Source: Victivallis vadensis | GTDB taxonomy: Bacteria; Verrucomicrobiota; Lentisphaeria; Victivallales; Victivallaceae | DNA length: 64,000 bases | Assembly: GCF_003096415.1 (NCBI RefSeq) | Contig: NZ_QEKH01000008.1 | Location: 103,916 to 167,915 of the forward strand | Reading direction: 5' to 3' | In this document: piece by piece, positions 18,037-27,004 of the stretch | How the letters are laid out: the number at the start of each line of letters is the position of its first letter | Numbering within the stretch: the first letter of the stretch is position 1 | Program-made: the position numbers and the translations under genes | Notes under the pieces: generated by a model | Told to the model about the DNA's origin: nothing | The model's database searches: none | The model's input: the letters and a program-made list of their open reading frames with translations, nothing else

Positions 18037-19035
18037 TTACTTCGCCTGGGAGACCGCGACCGCGACGGCGACGGAAGCGCCGACCATCGGGTTGTTGCCC
18101 ATACCGATCAGGCCCATCATTTCGACGTGGGCCGGAACGCTCGAAGAACCCGCGAACTGCGCATCGCCGTGCATACGGCCCATGGTGTCGGTCATGCCGT
18201 AGGAGGCCGGGCCGGCAGCCATGTTGTCCGGGTGCAGGGTACGGCCGGTGCCGCCGCCGGAGGCGACGCTGAAGTACTTGCGGCCGTGTTCGATCGCCCA
18301 CTTCTTGTAGGTGCCGGCGACCGGATGCTGGAAACGGGTCGGGTTGGTCGAGTTACCGGTGATGGAAACGTCGACGCCTTCCTTGATCATCACCGCGACG
18401 CCTTCGGAAACATCGTCCGCGCCGTAGCACTTCACCGCGGCCTTCGGGCCGTTGGAGAACGCCTTTTCGCAGACGATCTTGAGGTCGCCGGTGTAGTAGT
18501 CATACTCGGTTTCGACATAGGTGAAGCCGTTGATGCGGCTGATGATGTACGCGGCGTCCTTGCCGAGGCCGTTCAGGATCACGCGGAGCGGCTCCTTGCG
18601 GACCTTGTTGGCGGTCTTGGCGATGCCGATCGCGCCTTCGGCGGCCGCGAACGATTCGTGGCCGGCGAGGAAGCAGAAGCACTTGGTCTCTTCGCGCAGC
18701 AGCATCGCGGCGAGGTTGCCGTGGCCGAGGCCGACTTCACGCGAATCGGCGACAGAACCCGGAATGCAGAACGCCTGCAGGCCGATGCCGATGTTTTCCG
18801 CCGCTTCGGCGGCGTCTTTGGAACCCTTCTTGAACGCGATGGCCGCGCCGAGGGTGTAGGCCCAGACGGCGTTTTCAAACGCGATGGGCTGGACGCCCTT
18901 TACGATTTCCTCGACGTTCACGCCCTTGGAGAGGCAGAGGTCGCGGGCGGCTTCGAGCGATTCGATGCCGTACTCTTTCAGCGCCTTTTCGATTTTCGCG
19001 ATCCGGCGTTCATATCCTTCAAATTGCACGCTCAT
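18037..19035 (-). CDS. GGGtGRT protein
   Basis: 332 residues, matching the GGGtGRT family. The namesake motif is in FSVASGGGTGRTLHPDNMA (about residue 260). Other landmarks: FCFLAGHESFAAAEGAIGIA, SITGNSTNPTRFQHP and GLIGMGNNPMVGASVAVAV. In other anaerobes the family is usually encoded beside a NifU/IscU-like protein, as here (12 bp gap, NifU-like gene upstream). It is probably an Fe-S- or metal-related cytoplasmic enzyme, but its reaction is not established. AAGGAG precedes the ATG. Confidence 0.93.
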   Translation of the reverse strand: MSVQFEGYERRIAKIEKALKEYGIESLEAARDLCLSKGVNVEEIVKGVQPIAFENAVWAYTLGAAIAFKKGSKDAAEAAENIGIGLQAFCIPGSVADSREVGLGHGNLAAMLLREETKCFCFLAGHESFAAAEGAIGIAKTANKVRKEPLRVILNGLGKDAAYIISRINGFTYVETEYDYYTGDLKIVCEKAFSNGPKAAVKCYGADDVSEGVAVMIKEGVDVSITGNSTNPTRFQHPVAGTYKKWAIEHGRKYFSVASGGGTGRTLHPDNMAAGPASYGMTDTMGRMHGDAQFAGSSSVPAHVEMMGLIGMGNNPMVGASVAVAVAVSQAK

Positions 19036-19047
19036 GATGTGAACTCC

Positions 19048-19752
19048 TTATTCCTTGCGCGGGTCGATCTTTTTGACGGCTTCGTCGAAACGGCCGTAGC
19101 TCTTGACATTGGCCTTGAAGGCTTCCGCGGGTTCGACGCCCTTGCGGATCGCTTCCATCATCTTGCCGAGGTGGACGAACTTGTAACCGATGATCTCGCT
19201 GTTCTCGTCGAGACCGATTTCGAGCACATAGCCCTCGGCCATTTCGAGGTAACGGGGGCCCTTTTCAAGGGTCGAGAACATGGTGCCGACCTGCGAACGC
19301 AGGCCCTTGCCGAGGTCTTCGAGACCGGCACCGATCGGCAGCCCGCCCTCGGAGAACGCGGTCTGGGTGCGGCCGTAGACGATCTGCTTGAAGAGTTCGC
19401 GCATCGCGACGTTGATCGCATCGCAGACGAGGTCGGAATTCAGCGCCTCAAGGATGGTCTTGCCGGGAAGGATTTCGGCGGCCATCGCGGCCGAGTGGGT
19501 CATGCCGGAGCAGCCGAGGGTTTCGACGAGGGCTTCCTGGATCACGCCGTCCTTGACGTTCAAGGTCAGCTTGCAGGCGCCCTGCTGCGGAGCGCACCAG
19601 CCCACGCCGTGGGTCAGGCCGGAGACATCGGTGATCTGGGTGGACTTCACCCACTTGCCTTCTTCCGGAATCGGGGCCGGACCATGCTTGGCGCCTTTGG
19701 CGACGCGGCACATCTGCTCAACTTCATGCGAGCACTGATACGGACAACTCAT
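19048..19752 (-). CDS. Iron-sulfur cluster assembly scaffold-like protein (NifU/IscU N-terminal type)
   Basis: 234 residues from the ATG at 19752 (MSCPYQCSHEVEQMC), which has AAGGAG 8 nt upstream; the frame extends further but upstream codons look non-coding. The ALVETLGCSGMTHSAAMAAEI segment corresponds to the scaffold Cys loop of NifU-N proteins, and the N-terminus is rich in Cys (CPYQC, MC, WC). It is always paired with GGGtGRT proteins in the genomes I know of, suggesting a joint role in assembling or delivering a cluster. Cytoplasmic. Confidence 0.9.
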   Translation of the reverse strand: MSCPYQCSHEVEQMCRVAKGAKHGPAPIPEEGKWVKSTQITDVSGLTHGVGWCAPQQGACKLTLNVKDGVIQEALVETLGCSGMTHSAAMAAEILPGKTILEALNSDLVCDAINVAMRELFKQIVYGRTQTAFSEGGLPIGAGLEDLGKGLRSQVGTMFSTLEKGPRYLEMAEGYVLEIGLDENSEIIGYKFVHLGKMMEAIRKGVEPAEAFKANVKSYGRFDEAVKKIDPRKE

Positions 19753-19811
19753 GTTGGTTCTCCTTGAGGTTTGGTTGCTATAGGACTCGGGTATTAAGTC
19801 TGAATTTCCGT

Positions 19812-19840
19812 ATAATATACACCGGAAACGGAATTTTTCA
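19812..19840 (-). promoter_or_regulatory. Probable promoter of the NifU-like / GGGtGRT pair
   Basis: On the minus strand TGAAAA (19840-19835), 17 bp, TATTAT (19817-19812). An overlapping TATATT is an alternative -10. It lies about 60 bp upstream of the ATG. Confidence 0.45.
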
Positions 19841-19935
19841 CGCCGTCCGCCGCGATTTTTCGATAAAAAAATACCGGATACAGGCGTATACGGCTTCAAA
19901 GGAATCCGTCCTCCATTTCCCCGCCTCCGGCAAGC

Positions 19936-20892
19936 CTATTGTCCCAGGCGACGCACACTGCGGCGCACGACCAGCCGGTACGGCACCATGATATCGGTCG
20001 CCGCCCTGTGCCCGATCAGGTTGTCGAGCAACGCCACCGCCCGGCGCGCCAGTTCAGGAAAATCCTGCGACAGAGTAGTGTGAGGCGGAATCAGATTCTC
20101 CGAAACCGACGGATGCTCCAGCGACAGCAGCGAAAACTCCTCCGGGATCCGGATTCCTTCCTCGTACAGTTGCCGCGCCGCCACCGCGCCGTGCAGTTCC
20201 CCGACGCAGATGCCGGCGGTGATTCCGGTGTCGCGCCATGCCCGGCCGACCGGCCTGGGACGATCGGAAAAATAGCAGAACGCCTCCGGTTCGACGACCC
20301 CTGCCGCCCGCATCGCCGTACAGAACCCCCGGTAGCACCCCGACGGCAGCACCAGCTCCCGATCGAACCGCTACTCGCTCAGAAAGGCAATCCGCCGGTG
20401 TCCATGACCGATCAGAAAATCGACCGCCAGCTTCATGCCGGACAGACCGTCGGAATTCACGCTGTAAATGTTGTCCCGGTGGCTGCTCGCGGCATTCAGC
20501 CGCACCAGCGGCAGATTCGGCAATTCACTCCACCGTTCGTTGAGCCGGTCATCCAGTGCGATTGCGATCGCGCCGGTCACAGCCCGGCTCCCCAGAAGTT
20601 CGATATCCGCGGCGTTGACCAGTTCGGCCCGGTAACCGCATTCGCGCAATTCACTCAGCATCGCCGCCAGAGCACTGCTGATGTAACCGGCAATCCGGTT
20701 GCTGCCGAGAATCAGCGCCACCGTACGGCGGCCATTGCCGCATTCGATGAGGTATCCCATTTCACGGGCTGCCGCCAGCACCCGGTCCCGGGTTACGGGA
20801 TGAACCCGCGGGTCGCTGTTCAACACCCGGGACACCGTGGAATGCGACACCCCGGCCGCCTTCCCCACCATCCGCACCGTCACTTTCTTCAT
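19936..20892 (-). pseudogene. LacI-family regulator interrupted by an in-frame amber codon
   Basis: Codons from the ATG at 20892 (GGAGGGAGA ribosome binding site) encode a complete LacI helix-turn-helix ([21 protein letters not shown]) and the first half of the sensor, to HGHRRIAFLSE. A TAG at 20373-20371 then stops the frame. The same frame continues without any other stop for 145 codons, giving the second half of the sensor and ending RLVVRRSVRRLGQ at 19936. No frameshift is needed, and a single base change (for example TAC) restores a normal ~318-residue LacI protein. It is divergent from the pseudopilin/GH operon at 21080. It may be a recent pseudogene, a sequencing error, or amber readthrough. 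Confidence 0.85.
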
Positions 20893-20996
20893 TAACGTCT
20901 CCCTCCGCCGGATTTCTCACTGCGCAAATATAACCGGCGAACAGCGGCAGATCAAGTTCTGGTGCATTTTGTCTCACAATAAAGCCGGAAAAAAAG

Positions 20997-21025
20997 TTGC
21001 ATTTCTCCCATTCTTCCGTCATAAT
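20997..21025 (+). promoter_or_regulatory. Promoter of the pseudopilin / GH operon
   Basis: TTGCAT (20997-21002), 17 bp, CATAAT (21020-21025). The leader is about 47 nt and has AAGGAGG at 21065-21071. Confidence 0.65.
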
Positions 21026-21079
21026 AATGTTACAGAAATACAATTCTGTTTCCCAAGTTGGATTAAGGAGGTTCAACCC

Positions 21080-21883
21080 ATGAATGAATGCATTGTTTCC
21101 CCCCGCCGCTGCGGCGGCACCTGCGACTCAATGGCCGCGAATCCCACCCAGTTCCGGAAGAAACGCGATTTTACCCTTATTGAGCTGCTCGTAGTAATAG
21201 CAATTATCGCGATTCTGGCGGCAATGCTGCTGCCCGCCCTGAATCAGGCCCGCGACCGGGCCAGAGCCGTCAAATGCATCGGCAACCTGAAGCAGATCGG
21301 CCAGGGCGTCAACTTCTACTGCGGGGATTATGCGGATTATCTGCCGATCAATGCCTGGGTGGATGCCGGCAACGGCTATGCAAACTCCTACTCCTGGCTC
21401 AACCTGCTCGGCCCCTACTGCGGCTATTCCGGCCGCGGCTGGAAAAACATGCTGCCGAGCAATGCAGAAATCACACAGCAACGGGGTGTCTTCCACTGCC
21501 CCGCCTTCGTCGTCGGAACAGACGGCAAAGATCCCAACAAAACCGGCTACGGCAGCAGCTTGCGGCCATTACAGGACGGCGACGCCAAAAACGTTTCCGT
21601 CCGTTCCGACGTGTCGCCGTTCCGTTTCATCAAGCTTCAGGAGATACGATACGCATCGCAGCGGGGTCACGTCGCCGATTCCGATGACAATTATATCGGC
21701 GTCGATTCGGCCAATCCCGGCAACGGCAACTTCAGCTTTCAGTTCGAATCGGCCAGGTATCGCCGCGGCGATCCGATACGCCATGCGGAAAGTATGAATA
21801 TCCTGTTTTTCGATTGCCATGTCGCGGCGCGCAACTGCCGCGCCGCCTATTTGAATTTCTGGAAACCGCAGGATGCCAACTGA
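21080..21883 (+). CDS. Prepilin-type N-terminal domain protein (pseudopilin, variant H-X9-D tail)
   Basis: 267 residues from the ATG at 21080, with AAGGAGG 8 nt upstream. A 31-residue leader precedes [16 protein letters not shown]; the residue before +1 Phe is Asp, not Gly. The C-terminal motif is [13 protein letters not shown], with Cys in place of the Gly of H-X9-DG. The body has paired Cys ([20 protein letters not shown]) as in relatives. It is the first gene of a two-gene operon with the secreted hydrolase that starts 11 bp downstream. Confidence 0.9.
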   Translation: MNECIVSPRRCGGTCDSMAANPTQFRKKRDFTLIELLVVIAIIAILAAMLLPALNQARDRARAVKCIGNLKQIGQGVNFYCGDYADYLPINAWVDAGNGYANSYSWLNLLGPYCGYSGRGWKNMLPSNAEITQQRGVFHCPAFVVGTDGKDPNKTGYGSSLRPLQDGDAKNVSVRSDVSPFRFIKLQEIRYASQRGHVADSDDNYIGVDSANPGNGNFSFQFESARYRRGDPIRHAESMNILFFDCHVAARNCRAAYLNFWKPQDAN

Positions 21884-21894
21884 GGATATATGCC

Positions 21895-24675
21895 ATGAAC
21901 CGACCATTCTTCCTTACCGCTTTTCTTGCGGCCGCCCTGAGCTCCGGCGCGGGCACATCGACCAACCTGATCCGCGAACCGGGCACCCGGCTCACTGCCG
22001 ACAGCTTTTTCACCGTCCATGTGCCATCCAAGGCCGGCGACGGCAATTTCAACGATAAAACAAGCCGCTGGGTCAGTACCGCCGACGGCCGGGAACATTG
22101 GCTCGCAGCCGAATTTTCCGCCCCCCGCGAAGTCAACCGGATCGCCCTTCACTTCTGGACTGACGGCCATCTGGCGACAGATTTCGATGTACAGGCGAAA
22201 TTCAATAACGAATGGAAAACCGTACGGGAAGTGCGCGGCAACCGGGAGCGGGTGGTGCGAGCCGTTTTTCCGACGATCCGCACCGAAACACTGCGGATTC
22301 TCTTCCGCCGGCAGATTCCCGACAACATGGTGCGGCTTTACGAATTCACCGCCGACCGGATGGAACAACCGGTGGCGGTCACGCTGTCCGCTGCGTTCCA
22401 CGGCGGCCTTCTGCTGCCCGGCCGCCGGCCCGAACTGCTGCTGGATCACTGTGAACCGGAGAAAACCATCCAGCTGCCGGTCAGCATCCGCCTGCTCGAC
22501 GAACACGGCAAAGTGCTCAAAACCCGGCGTCAGGCTTGCGTGGTCAGGCAGCGTGCCGCAGTGCCCCTGCCTCTCCCTGACGAATACGGCAGCTACAGCT
22601 ATGAAATCAATCTGCTGGATACGCCGGTGCCGGCGGTCTATTTCGCTCCTGCACCGTCGGTCTACCGCAGCAGTTCGCCTTTCGGCGCCCATTACCACAG
22701 TTCCGACCCGGCTTTCGCCCATCACGCCGGCATCTGGTGGTGGCGCAACCACGATGTTTACGGACGCTGGAACTTCTACCTCAGTTCCGCCGGAAAAACC
22801 GACTGGAGCGATTACGAAGAGCGGCTGGAATTCGTGCGGCGGAACCAGCTCCGGGAATGTTCCGTCTACCTGGGCGCCCCCAGACAGTACTCCACCATCC
22901 TGCCGGGTGAACCGGTGACAGGCGACCTCGACTGGCTCTACTCCTACTACCCGCCCGCCGACCTGGACGCCTGGCGACGGCTCTACCTGACGCCGATGGC
23001 TGAAAAAATCAAACAGGCCTCCCCCTTCCGTGCCCACGAGGTCTGGAACGAAGCGTGGAGTTATTACCGACTGCGCGGCCCGCACGGCACCGCCGGGGAA
23101 GCCGCCGCGCTTTTCCGATCCTCCTACGAAACGCTCAAACAGGTTGACCCGGAGGCGCTGGTCTATGCCACCGATGTGAAGCCGGAGGCGACGGAAAATC
23201 CCTATGCTTACCGGAATTTCGGCCGTGACCTGTTCGACCTCGGTTTCCTGCGCTACACCGACCTGCTCAGCTACCACAGTTACGGCATCATGAGCTATCC
23301 CCGGCTGGAACAGCTCCGCCGCAACCTGTGGGCATACGGCCGCGACTATGACCTCTGGTCCACTGAAACCGCCGTCGAAGGAAAGCCCTTTCCGGCACTG
23401 CTGGAATCACTGGCGGCACACCGGGCGGCAGGCAATGGCAAAACGTTCTTGTATACCGGCGACAAGTGGGCTCCGCTGCGGCTGGACGGCAAGCCGACCC
23501 TCTACCTCGTCGCCCAGGCGGCGCTGTGCCGTACACTCGGCGATGCGCTGCCGCTCGGCTTCTTCACGACGGACGGCATCCGGGTCTTCGTCTTCGCCAA
23601 CGGCGGGACGGCGGCAGCCGTGCTCTGCACCGACAGCGCCGAACCGGTCCGGGTTGACCGCCTGCTTTCCGAGGGAAGTTCGCTGGAAGACATCTACGGC
23701 CGCCGCTTCCGGCATGACCTGCCGCTGCTGACCCGCGACAACCCGCTGATTGCAATCAGGCCGCCCGATGCACTGGTCCGCCGCGCCCTCGCCGAACGGC
23801 TTGCTTTCCACGGCACGGAGCGGGGCGGCGAAATGCTCCCGCCGGTGGCAAACCGGATGAAAACCGCCGATGATACCACATGGGATACATTGCTCGACCA
23901 TGAAATTGCGGCGCTCCGCCGGATGCGCCGCCAGGCGGCAGACCAGCAGCTCTACACCACCGGCAAGGCGCTGGACCTGCTGGTCAACGCCCGGATCATG
24001 CTCGACCGGCGCGCCGGAAATACGGTAAACTCCGGCACGACCCGGGCAGCGCTGCGCGATGCGCTCGCGGCCCAATGGCGTGAAATCACCCGGCGGACCG
24101 GCAACGACGGCATTCTGCCAGATACGGAACGGTTAACCTCACGCGCTCAAAAGGAGCTGCAATTCGCCGCGATGTACGACAGCGACGGCGATGCGGCCGC
24201 CCGCGAACGATTCCTCGAAAGCGCGGCGGAAGCCCTCGCCAACGGGCGTTCCCGCCTGGCCGGAGAAGCTGTCGCTCATGTTTATAAGACCAAGAGCGCT
24301 TTCCGCAGCGCCAAGCGGCTGATCCGCTCCGAACGCTACTGTTTCCCGAACGGGCGGCCCCAGGAGGCCGTCATCACCCTCGCCAATCCTTTCGGGCGCG
24401 AATTGACCGGCACTCTTGCCGTCACGCCGCCCGACGGCTGGCAAGCCGACCGCACACAGCTCGCCTACCGGGTGCCGCCGATGTCGCGGCAACTGCTGAA
24501 ACTGCGGCTTACCGCTCCGGAAACATTCGCGCCGGGAAAAATACACCGCTTGACCGCGACTGATCAGGCCGGTCAATTTCCTGCGATTGAAGCCGAATGC
24601 GAAATCGTCAGGCAGGTGCCGTCCCACCCGATCCTCGGCGGCAGCCTCAGCACCGGCGAATTCACCGGCAACTGA
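21895..24675 (+). CDS. Large secreted glycoside-hydrolase-like protein (clan GH-A type barrel)
   Basis: 926 residues from the ATG at 21895 (GAGGA 8 nt upstream), signal peptide MNRPFFLTAFLAAALSSGAG. A discoidin/F5-8-like beta domain (about 45-145, ADGREHWLAAEFSAPREVNR) precedes a TIM-barrel-like region (about 210-530). The barrel contains HEVWNEAW, with candidate acid/base Glu386, and LWSTETAVEG, with candidate nucleophile Glu491. A long helical region follows. The C-terminal beta domain (about 830-900, AVITLANPFGRELTGTLAV) resembles NEW3-type domains attached to glycosidases. It probably cleaves a polysaccharide outside the cell; the family is not identified. It is the last gene of the operon and converges on the EamA gene. 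Confidence 0.82.
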   Translation: MNRPFFLTAFLAAALSSGAGTSTNLIREPGTRLTADSFFTVHVPSKAGDGNFNDKTSRWVSTADGREHWLAAEFSAPREVNRIALHFWTDGHLATDFDVQAKFNNEWKTVREVRGNRERVVRAVFPTIRTETLRILFRRQIPDNMVRLYEFTADRMEQPVAVTLSAAFHGGLLLPGRRPELLLDHCEPEKTIQLPVSIRLLDEHGKVLKTRRQACVVRQRAAVPLPLPDEYGSYSYEINLLDTPVPAVYFAPAPSVYRSSSPFGAHYHSSDPAFAHHAGIWWWRNHDVYGRWNFYLSSAGKTDWSDYEERLEFVRRNQLRECSVYLGAPRQYSTILPGEPVTGDLDWLYSYYPPADLDAWRRLYLTPMAEKIKQASPFRAHEVWNEAWSYYRLRGPHGTAGEAAALFRSSYETLKQVDPEALVYATDVKPEATENPYAYRNFGRDLFDLGFLRYTDLLSYHSYGIMSYPRLEQLRRNLWAYGRDYDLWSTETAVEGKPFPALLESLAAHRAAGNGKTFLYTGDKWAPLRLDGKPTLYLVAQAALCRTLGDALPLGFFTTDGIRVFVFANGGTAAAVLCTDSAEPVRVDRLLSEGSSLEDIYGRRFRHDLPLLTRDNPLIAIRPPDALVRRALAERLAFHGTERGGEMLPPVANRMKTADDTTWDTLLDHEIAALRRMRRQAADQQLYTTGKALDLLVNARIMLDRRAGNTVNSGTTRAALRDALAAQWREITRRTGNDGILPDTERLTSRAQKELQFAAMYDSDGDAAARERFLESAAEALANGRSRLAGEAVAHVYKTKSAFRSAKRLIRSERYCFPNGRPQEAVITLANPFGRELTGTLAVTPPDGWQADRTQLAYRVPPMSRQLLKLRLTAPETFAPGKIHRLTATDQAGQFPAIEAECEIVRQVPSHPILGGSLSTGEFTGN

Positions 24676-24704
24676 TCCGAAAACGCTTCAGGAAGGACAG
24701 GCCG

Positions 24705-26129
24705 TCAGAGCCGTTTTTTCAGACGGGCGGCCGCCCGCTTCAGGCTGCCCAGCACGGCGGGGTCGAGCGCGACGCCGCCGGCGATCAGGAACATGCCCGC
24801 GACCTGCCAGCCGCCGAGCGGTTCGCCGAGCAGGAGGTGCGCGAACAGGATCGCACAGACCGGAATCAGGTATTGCGTGATGTTCAATAAAGGCAGCGGC
24901 ACGTCGCGGGTCGCGATGTTCCAGAGCCAGAAAGCGCCGATGGTCGGCCCTGCGACCAGGACCGCAAGCAGAACCAGCACCTCCGGGTCAAGCGGCGGCT
25001 TCAACGGCTGGCGGAACAGCAGGCTGAAAACCAGCGTGGCCGCCGCCCCGGCAATCATCGCCCAGGTGGTGTAAACCAGCGAATCCACCCGTTTGAGCGT
25101 ACCTTTTCCCCACAGCACATATCCGGCCCAGCAGGCCGCCGCCGCGACGATCATCAGGTCCGCAAACCCGAGGCGGGTCAACTGAATCCCCTCCGGCGTG
25201 ACCACCCGGATCACCAGCAGACAGCCCGACAGGCTGACCGCCATTCCGACGCACTGTCCGACCGTCAGCTTCCGGCCGATCAGGAAACAGCCGATCAGAA
25301 TCGCGACCGGAATCAACGCATCCAGCATGGAAGCGTTGATTGCGCTGGTCAGCTTCTCGCTCTGAAACATCAGCAATCCGACCATACACATTCCGAGCAT
25401 CCCCTGCCCGATGACTTCGATGGCGTCGCGGCGGGTCAGCGCGAATACCTTCTTTTTCCGTGTGGCACATGCAATCGCGAACATGATCAGTCCGGCCGCG
25501 ACAAACCGCCAGAATGAAATTTCGCCCGCCGAAACCCCGGCCTGGCTCATCATCAGCTTGCCGAGCACATAATTGCCGCTCCACAGCACACAGCTCGCGA
25601 CCAGCGCGAAGCCGCCCCACAGCAGCGCCCGGTCGCCGTAACGGATTTTATCCCATAATTTCCATAATATTTCCCCAACAGCGAAAACAGCAAGCAATAA
25701 CAGCAAAAACAGAACCAACAGTACATAAATAGTCGGCACTGGTCGAGGAACATAAAATCCGAACAGATATCTCCCCCAGCAGACCAATGCCGTCATGGCC
25801 GGTACTCCCACCATAAAAAGATAGAGAACGGAAAAGTATCGTCGCCATCGCGGATATCGCATATTCATGCGTTCCAGTAATGATTCAGCCAGCGACAGCA
25901 CCAGCCAGCCCAATAGCAACACACCAGCCAAATTCAACCAATGGATCTCCGCATATGGGAGATGCAGCGGAGAATAAGGTATATGGCGGTAATACCAGAG
26001 CCACGGCCAACCTATTTTGTAAAAATGATCGCCGCTGAGATCAACTCCGCATACTATATACAAAAACTGCAACAGAAATGCAATCATTAAATTTCGCAAA
26101 TGAAACAGAATATGAATAATCTTATTCAT
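24705..26129 (-). CDS. EamA/DMT-family transporter with an unusual N-terminal membrane extension
   Basis: 474 residues from the ATG at 26129, which overlaps the upstream stop by ATGA and follows a GAGGAGGGGG ribosome binding site. The C-terminal ~310 residues form a standard ten-helix EamA transporter: two EamA repeats, the first starting at LLWGGFALVASCVLWSGNY and the second at LGFADLMIVAAAACWAGYVLWG. The first ~160 residues are a separate membrane module of about four helices (HILFHLRNLMIAFLLQFLYI; LAGVLLLGWLVLSLAESLL; VLLVLFLLLLLAVFAVGEIL), coded by visibly AT-richer DNA (about 25640-26129). It is probably an inner-membrane metabolite exporter. No stop or start separates the two modules. 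Confidence 0.8.
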   Translation of the reverse strand: MNKIIHILFHLRNLMIAFLLQFLYIVCGVDLSGDHFYKIGWPWLWYYRHIPYSPLHLPYAEIHWLNLAGVLLLGWLVLSLAESLLERMNMRYPRWRRYFSVLYLFMVGVPAMTALVCWGRYLFGFYVPRPVPTIYVLLVLFLLLLLAVFAVGEILWKLWDKIRYGDRALLWGGFALVASCVLWSGNYVLGKLMMSQAGVSAGEISFWRFVAAGLIMFAIACATRKKKVFALTRRDAIEVIGQGMLGMCMVGLLMFQSEKLTSAINASMLDALIPVAILIGCFLIGRKLTVGQCVGMAVSLSGCLLVIRVVTPEGIQLTRLGFADLMIVAAAACWAGYVLWGKGTLKRVDSLVYTTWAMIAGAAATLVFSLLFRQPLKPPLDPEVLVLLAVLVAGPTIGAFWLWNIATRDVPLPLLNITQYLIPVCAILFAHLLLGEPLGGWQVAGMFLIAGGVALDPAVLGSLKRAAARLKKRL

Positions 26130-26836
26130 GTCCCCCTCCTCAGCGATACCTCGCCTCTTTGGATCAGGTCGTTGATTTCGGGCTGGCTGCCGTAGAGGAT
26201 CAGGGAGTTTCCGGCGCCGATCACGTCGGCGGCCTGCGGTTCCCCGGCGTAGTCGGTGACCGAGCGGCGGATGCCGAGCAGCTTCACCTTGCCGAGCAGC
26301 GGCAGCGCGTCCTCGTACCGTTTGCCCGCCAGCGGCGAGTCGGCGGTTACATAAAGCTCGCTGATCCGGTAGCTGTCCGGCAGATGACACAACGTGTTCT
26401 GCCGGAAAGCCGCCAGCTTCATCGTCGAACCGGTGAAAAACTCGAATATCCGGATCACCGCCCGCTCGAACCAGAGCCGCTTCGACACGTACCACAACAG
26501 CAGCAATCCCGCGCCGAGGATTCCGAACCGCAGCAGCAGGTCCAGTCCGTAGGTGTCCCGGCTCACCGTGACCATGCTCAGCAGCAGCGAACTGATCGAC
26601 GCGATGATTCCGACGTTGCCGATCAGCATCAGGTTGCCGATCACGCGGCGGCGCACGATGTGGCTGGTGATCTGTTCGGACTCCCCGGTCGTGAAGCCGC
26701 AGCCGGTCACGGCGGAACGGGACTGAAACCGGGCCACATCCTCCGAAATTCCGGTGTAGACCAGGATGATCGTCGCAATCCGGGTAAAAAACAGCAGCAT
26801 ATACATCACCAGCAGCAGGGAAATCACTCCGATCAT
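26126..26836 (-). CDS. Membrane protein with C-terminal TrkA-C (RCK_C) domain
   Basis: 236 residues from the ATG at 26836, with AGGAGGAAG upstream and a promoter ending about 50 bp before it; the longer frame to 26926 would start inside the promoter. Three or four membrane helices (IGVISLLLVMYMLLFFTRIA, IIASISSLLLSMVTV, ILGAGLLLLWYV) flank a conserved FQSRSAVTGCGFTTGESE segment. The C-terminal ~75 residues (SELYVTADSPLAGKRYEDAL...VIGAGNSLILYG) form a TrkA-C regulatory domain of the kind that binds small ligands on ion channels. Transported ion unknown. It is coupled to the EamA gene by an ATGA overlap. Confidence 0.85.
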   Translation of the reverse strand: MIGVISLLLVMYMLLFFTRIATIILVYTGISEDVARFQSRSAVTGCGFTTGESEQITSHIVRRRVIGNLMLIGNVGIIASISSLLLSMVTVSRDTYGLDLLLRFGILGAGLLLLWYVSKRLWFERAVIRIFEFFTGSTMKLAAFRQNTLCHLPDSYRISELYVTADSPLAGKRYEDALPLLGKVKLLGIRRSVTDYAGEPQAADVIGAGNSLILYGSQPEINDLIQRGEVSLRRGT

Positions 26837-26891
26837 AACAACAGCTTCCTCCTCTCGATCCGGGCGGTTGAATTGATACATTCGTACCGTT

Positions 26892-26919
26892 ACCATATCG
26901 CAAAAGCCGGATTTGTCAA
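26892..26919 (-). promoter_or_regulatory. Promoter of the TrkA-C / EamA operon
   Basis: On the minus strand TTGACA (26919-26914), 16 bp, TATGGT (26897-26892). This places transcription start inside the longer reading of the TrkA-C gene and supports the start at 26836. Confidence 0.55.
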
Positions 26920-26941
26920 ATTCCATCCGCCCGCCCGGCGT

Positions 26942-26970
26942 TTGAAAAGAACGGCTTATGGTGATATGTT
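26942..26970 (+). promoter_or_regulatory. Promoter of the metallo-hydrolase gene
   Basis: TTGAAA (26942-26947), 17 bp, TATGTT (26965-26970), about 28 bp before the likely ATG at 27005. Confidence 0.5.
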
Positions 26971-27004
26971 AGTGCAATATTCACATGTGCCGGAACGAGC
27001 CGAA

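Noticed and set aside
26130..26903. Extension of the EamA frame upstream to 26903
   Set aside because: This part is out of frame with the TrkA-C gene that clearly codes there; the ATGA overlap and strong ribosome binding site at 26129 mark the true start.
26159..27004. Long upstream extension of the metallo-hydrolase frame
   Set aside because: It is antisense to the TrkA-C gene and lies upstream of the promoter at 26942-26970; the start at 27005 fits a signal/anchor sequence.
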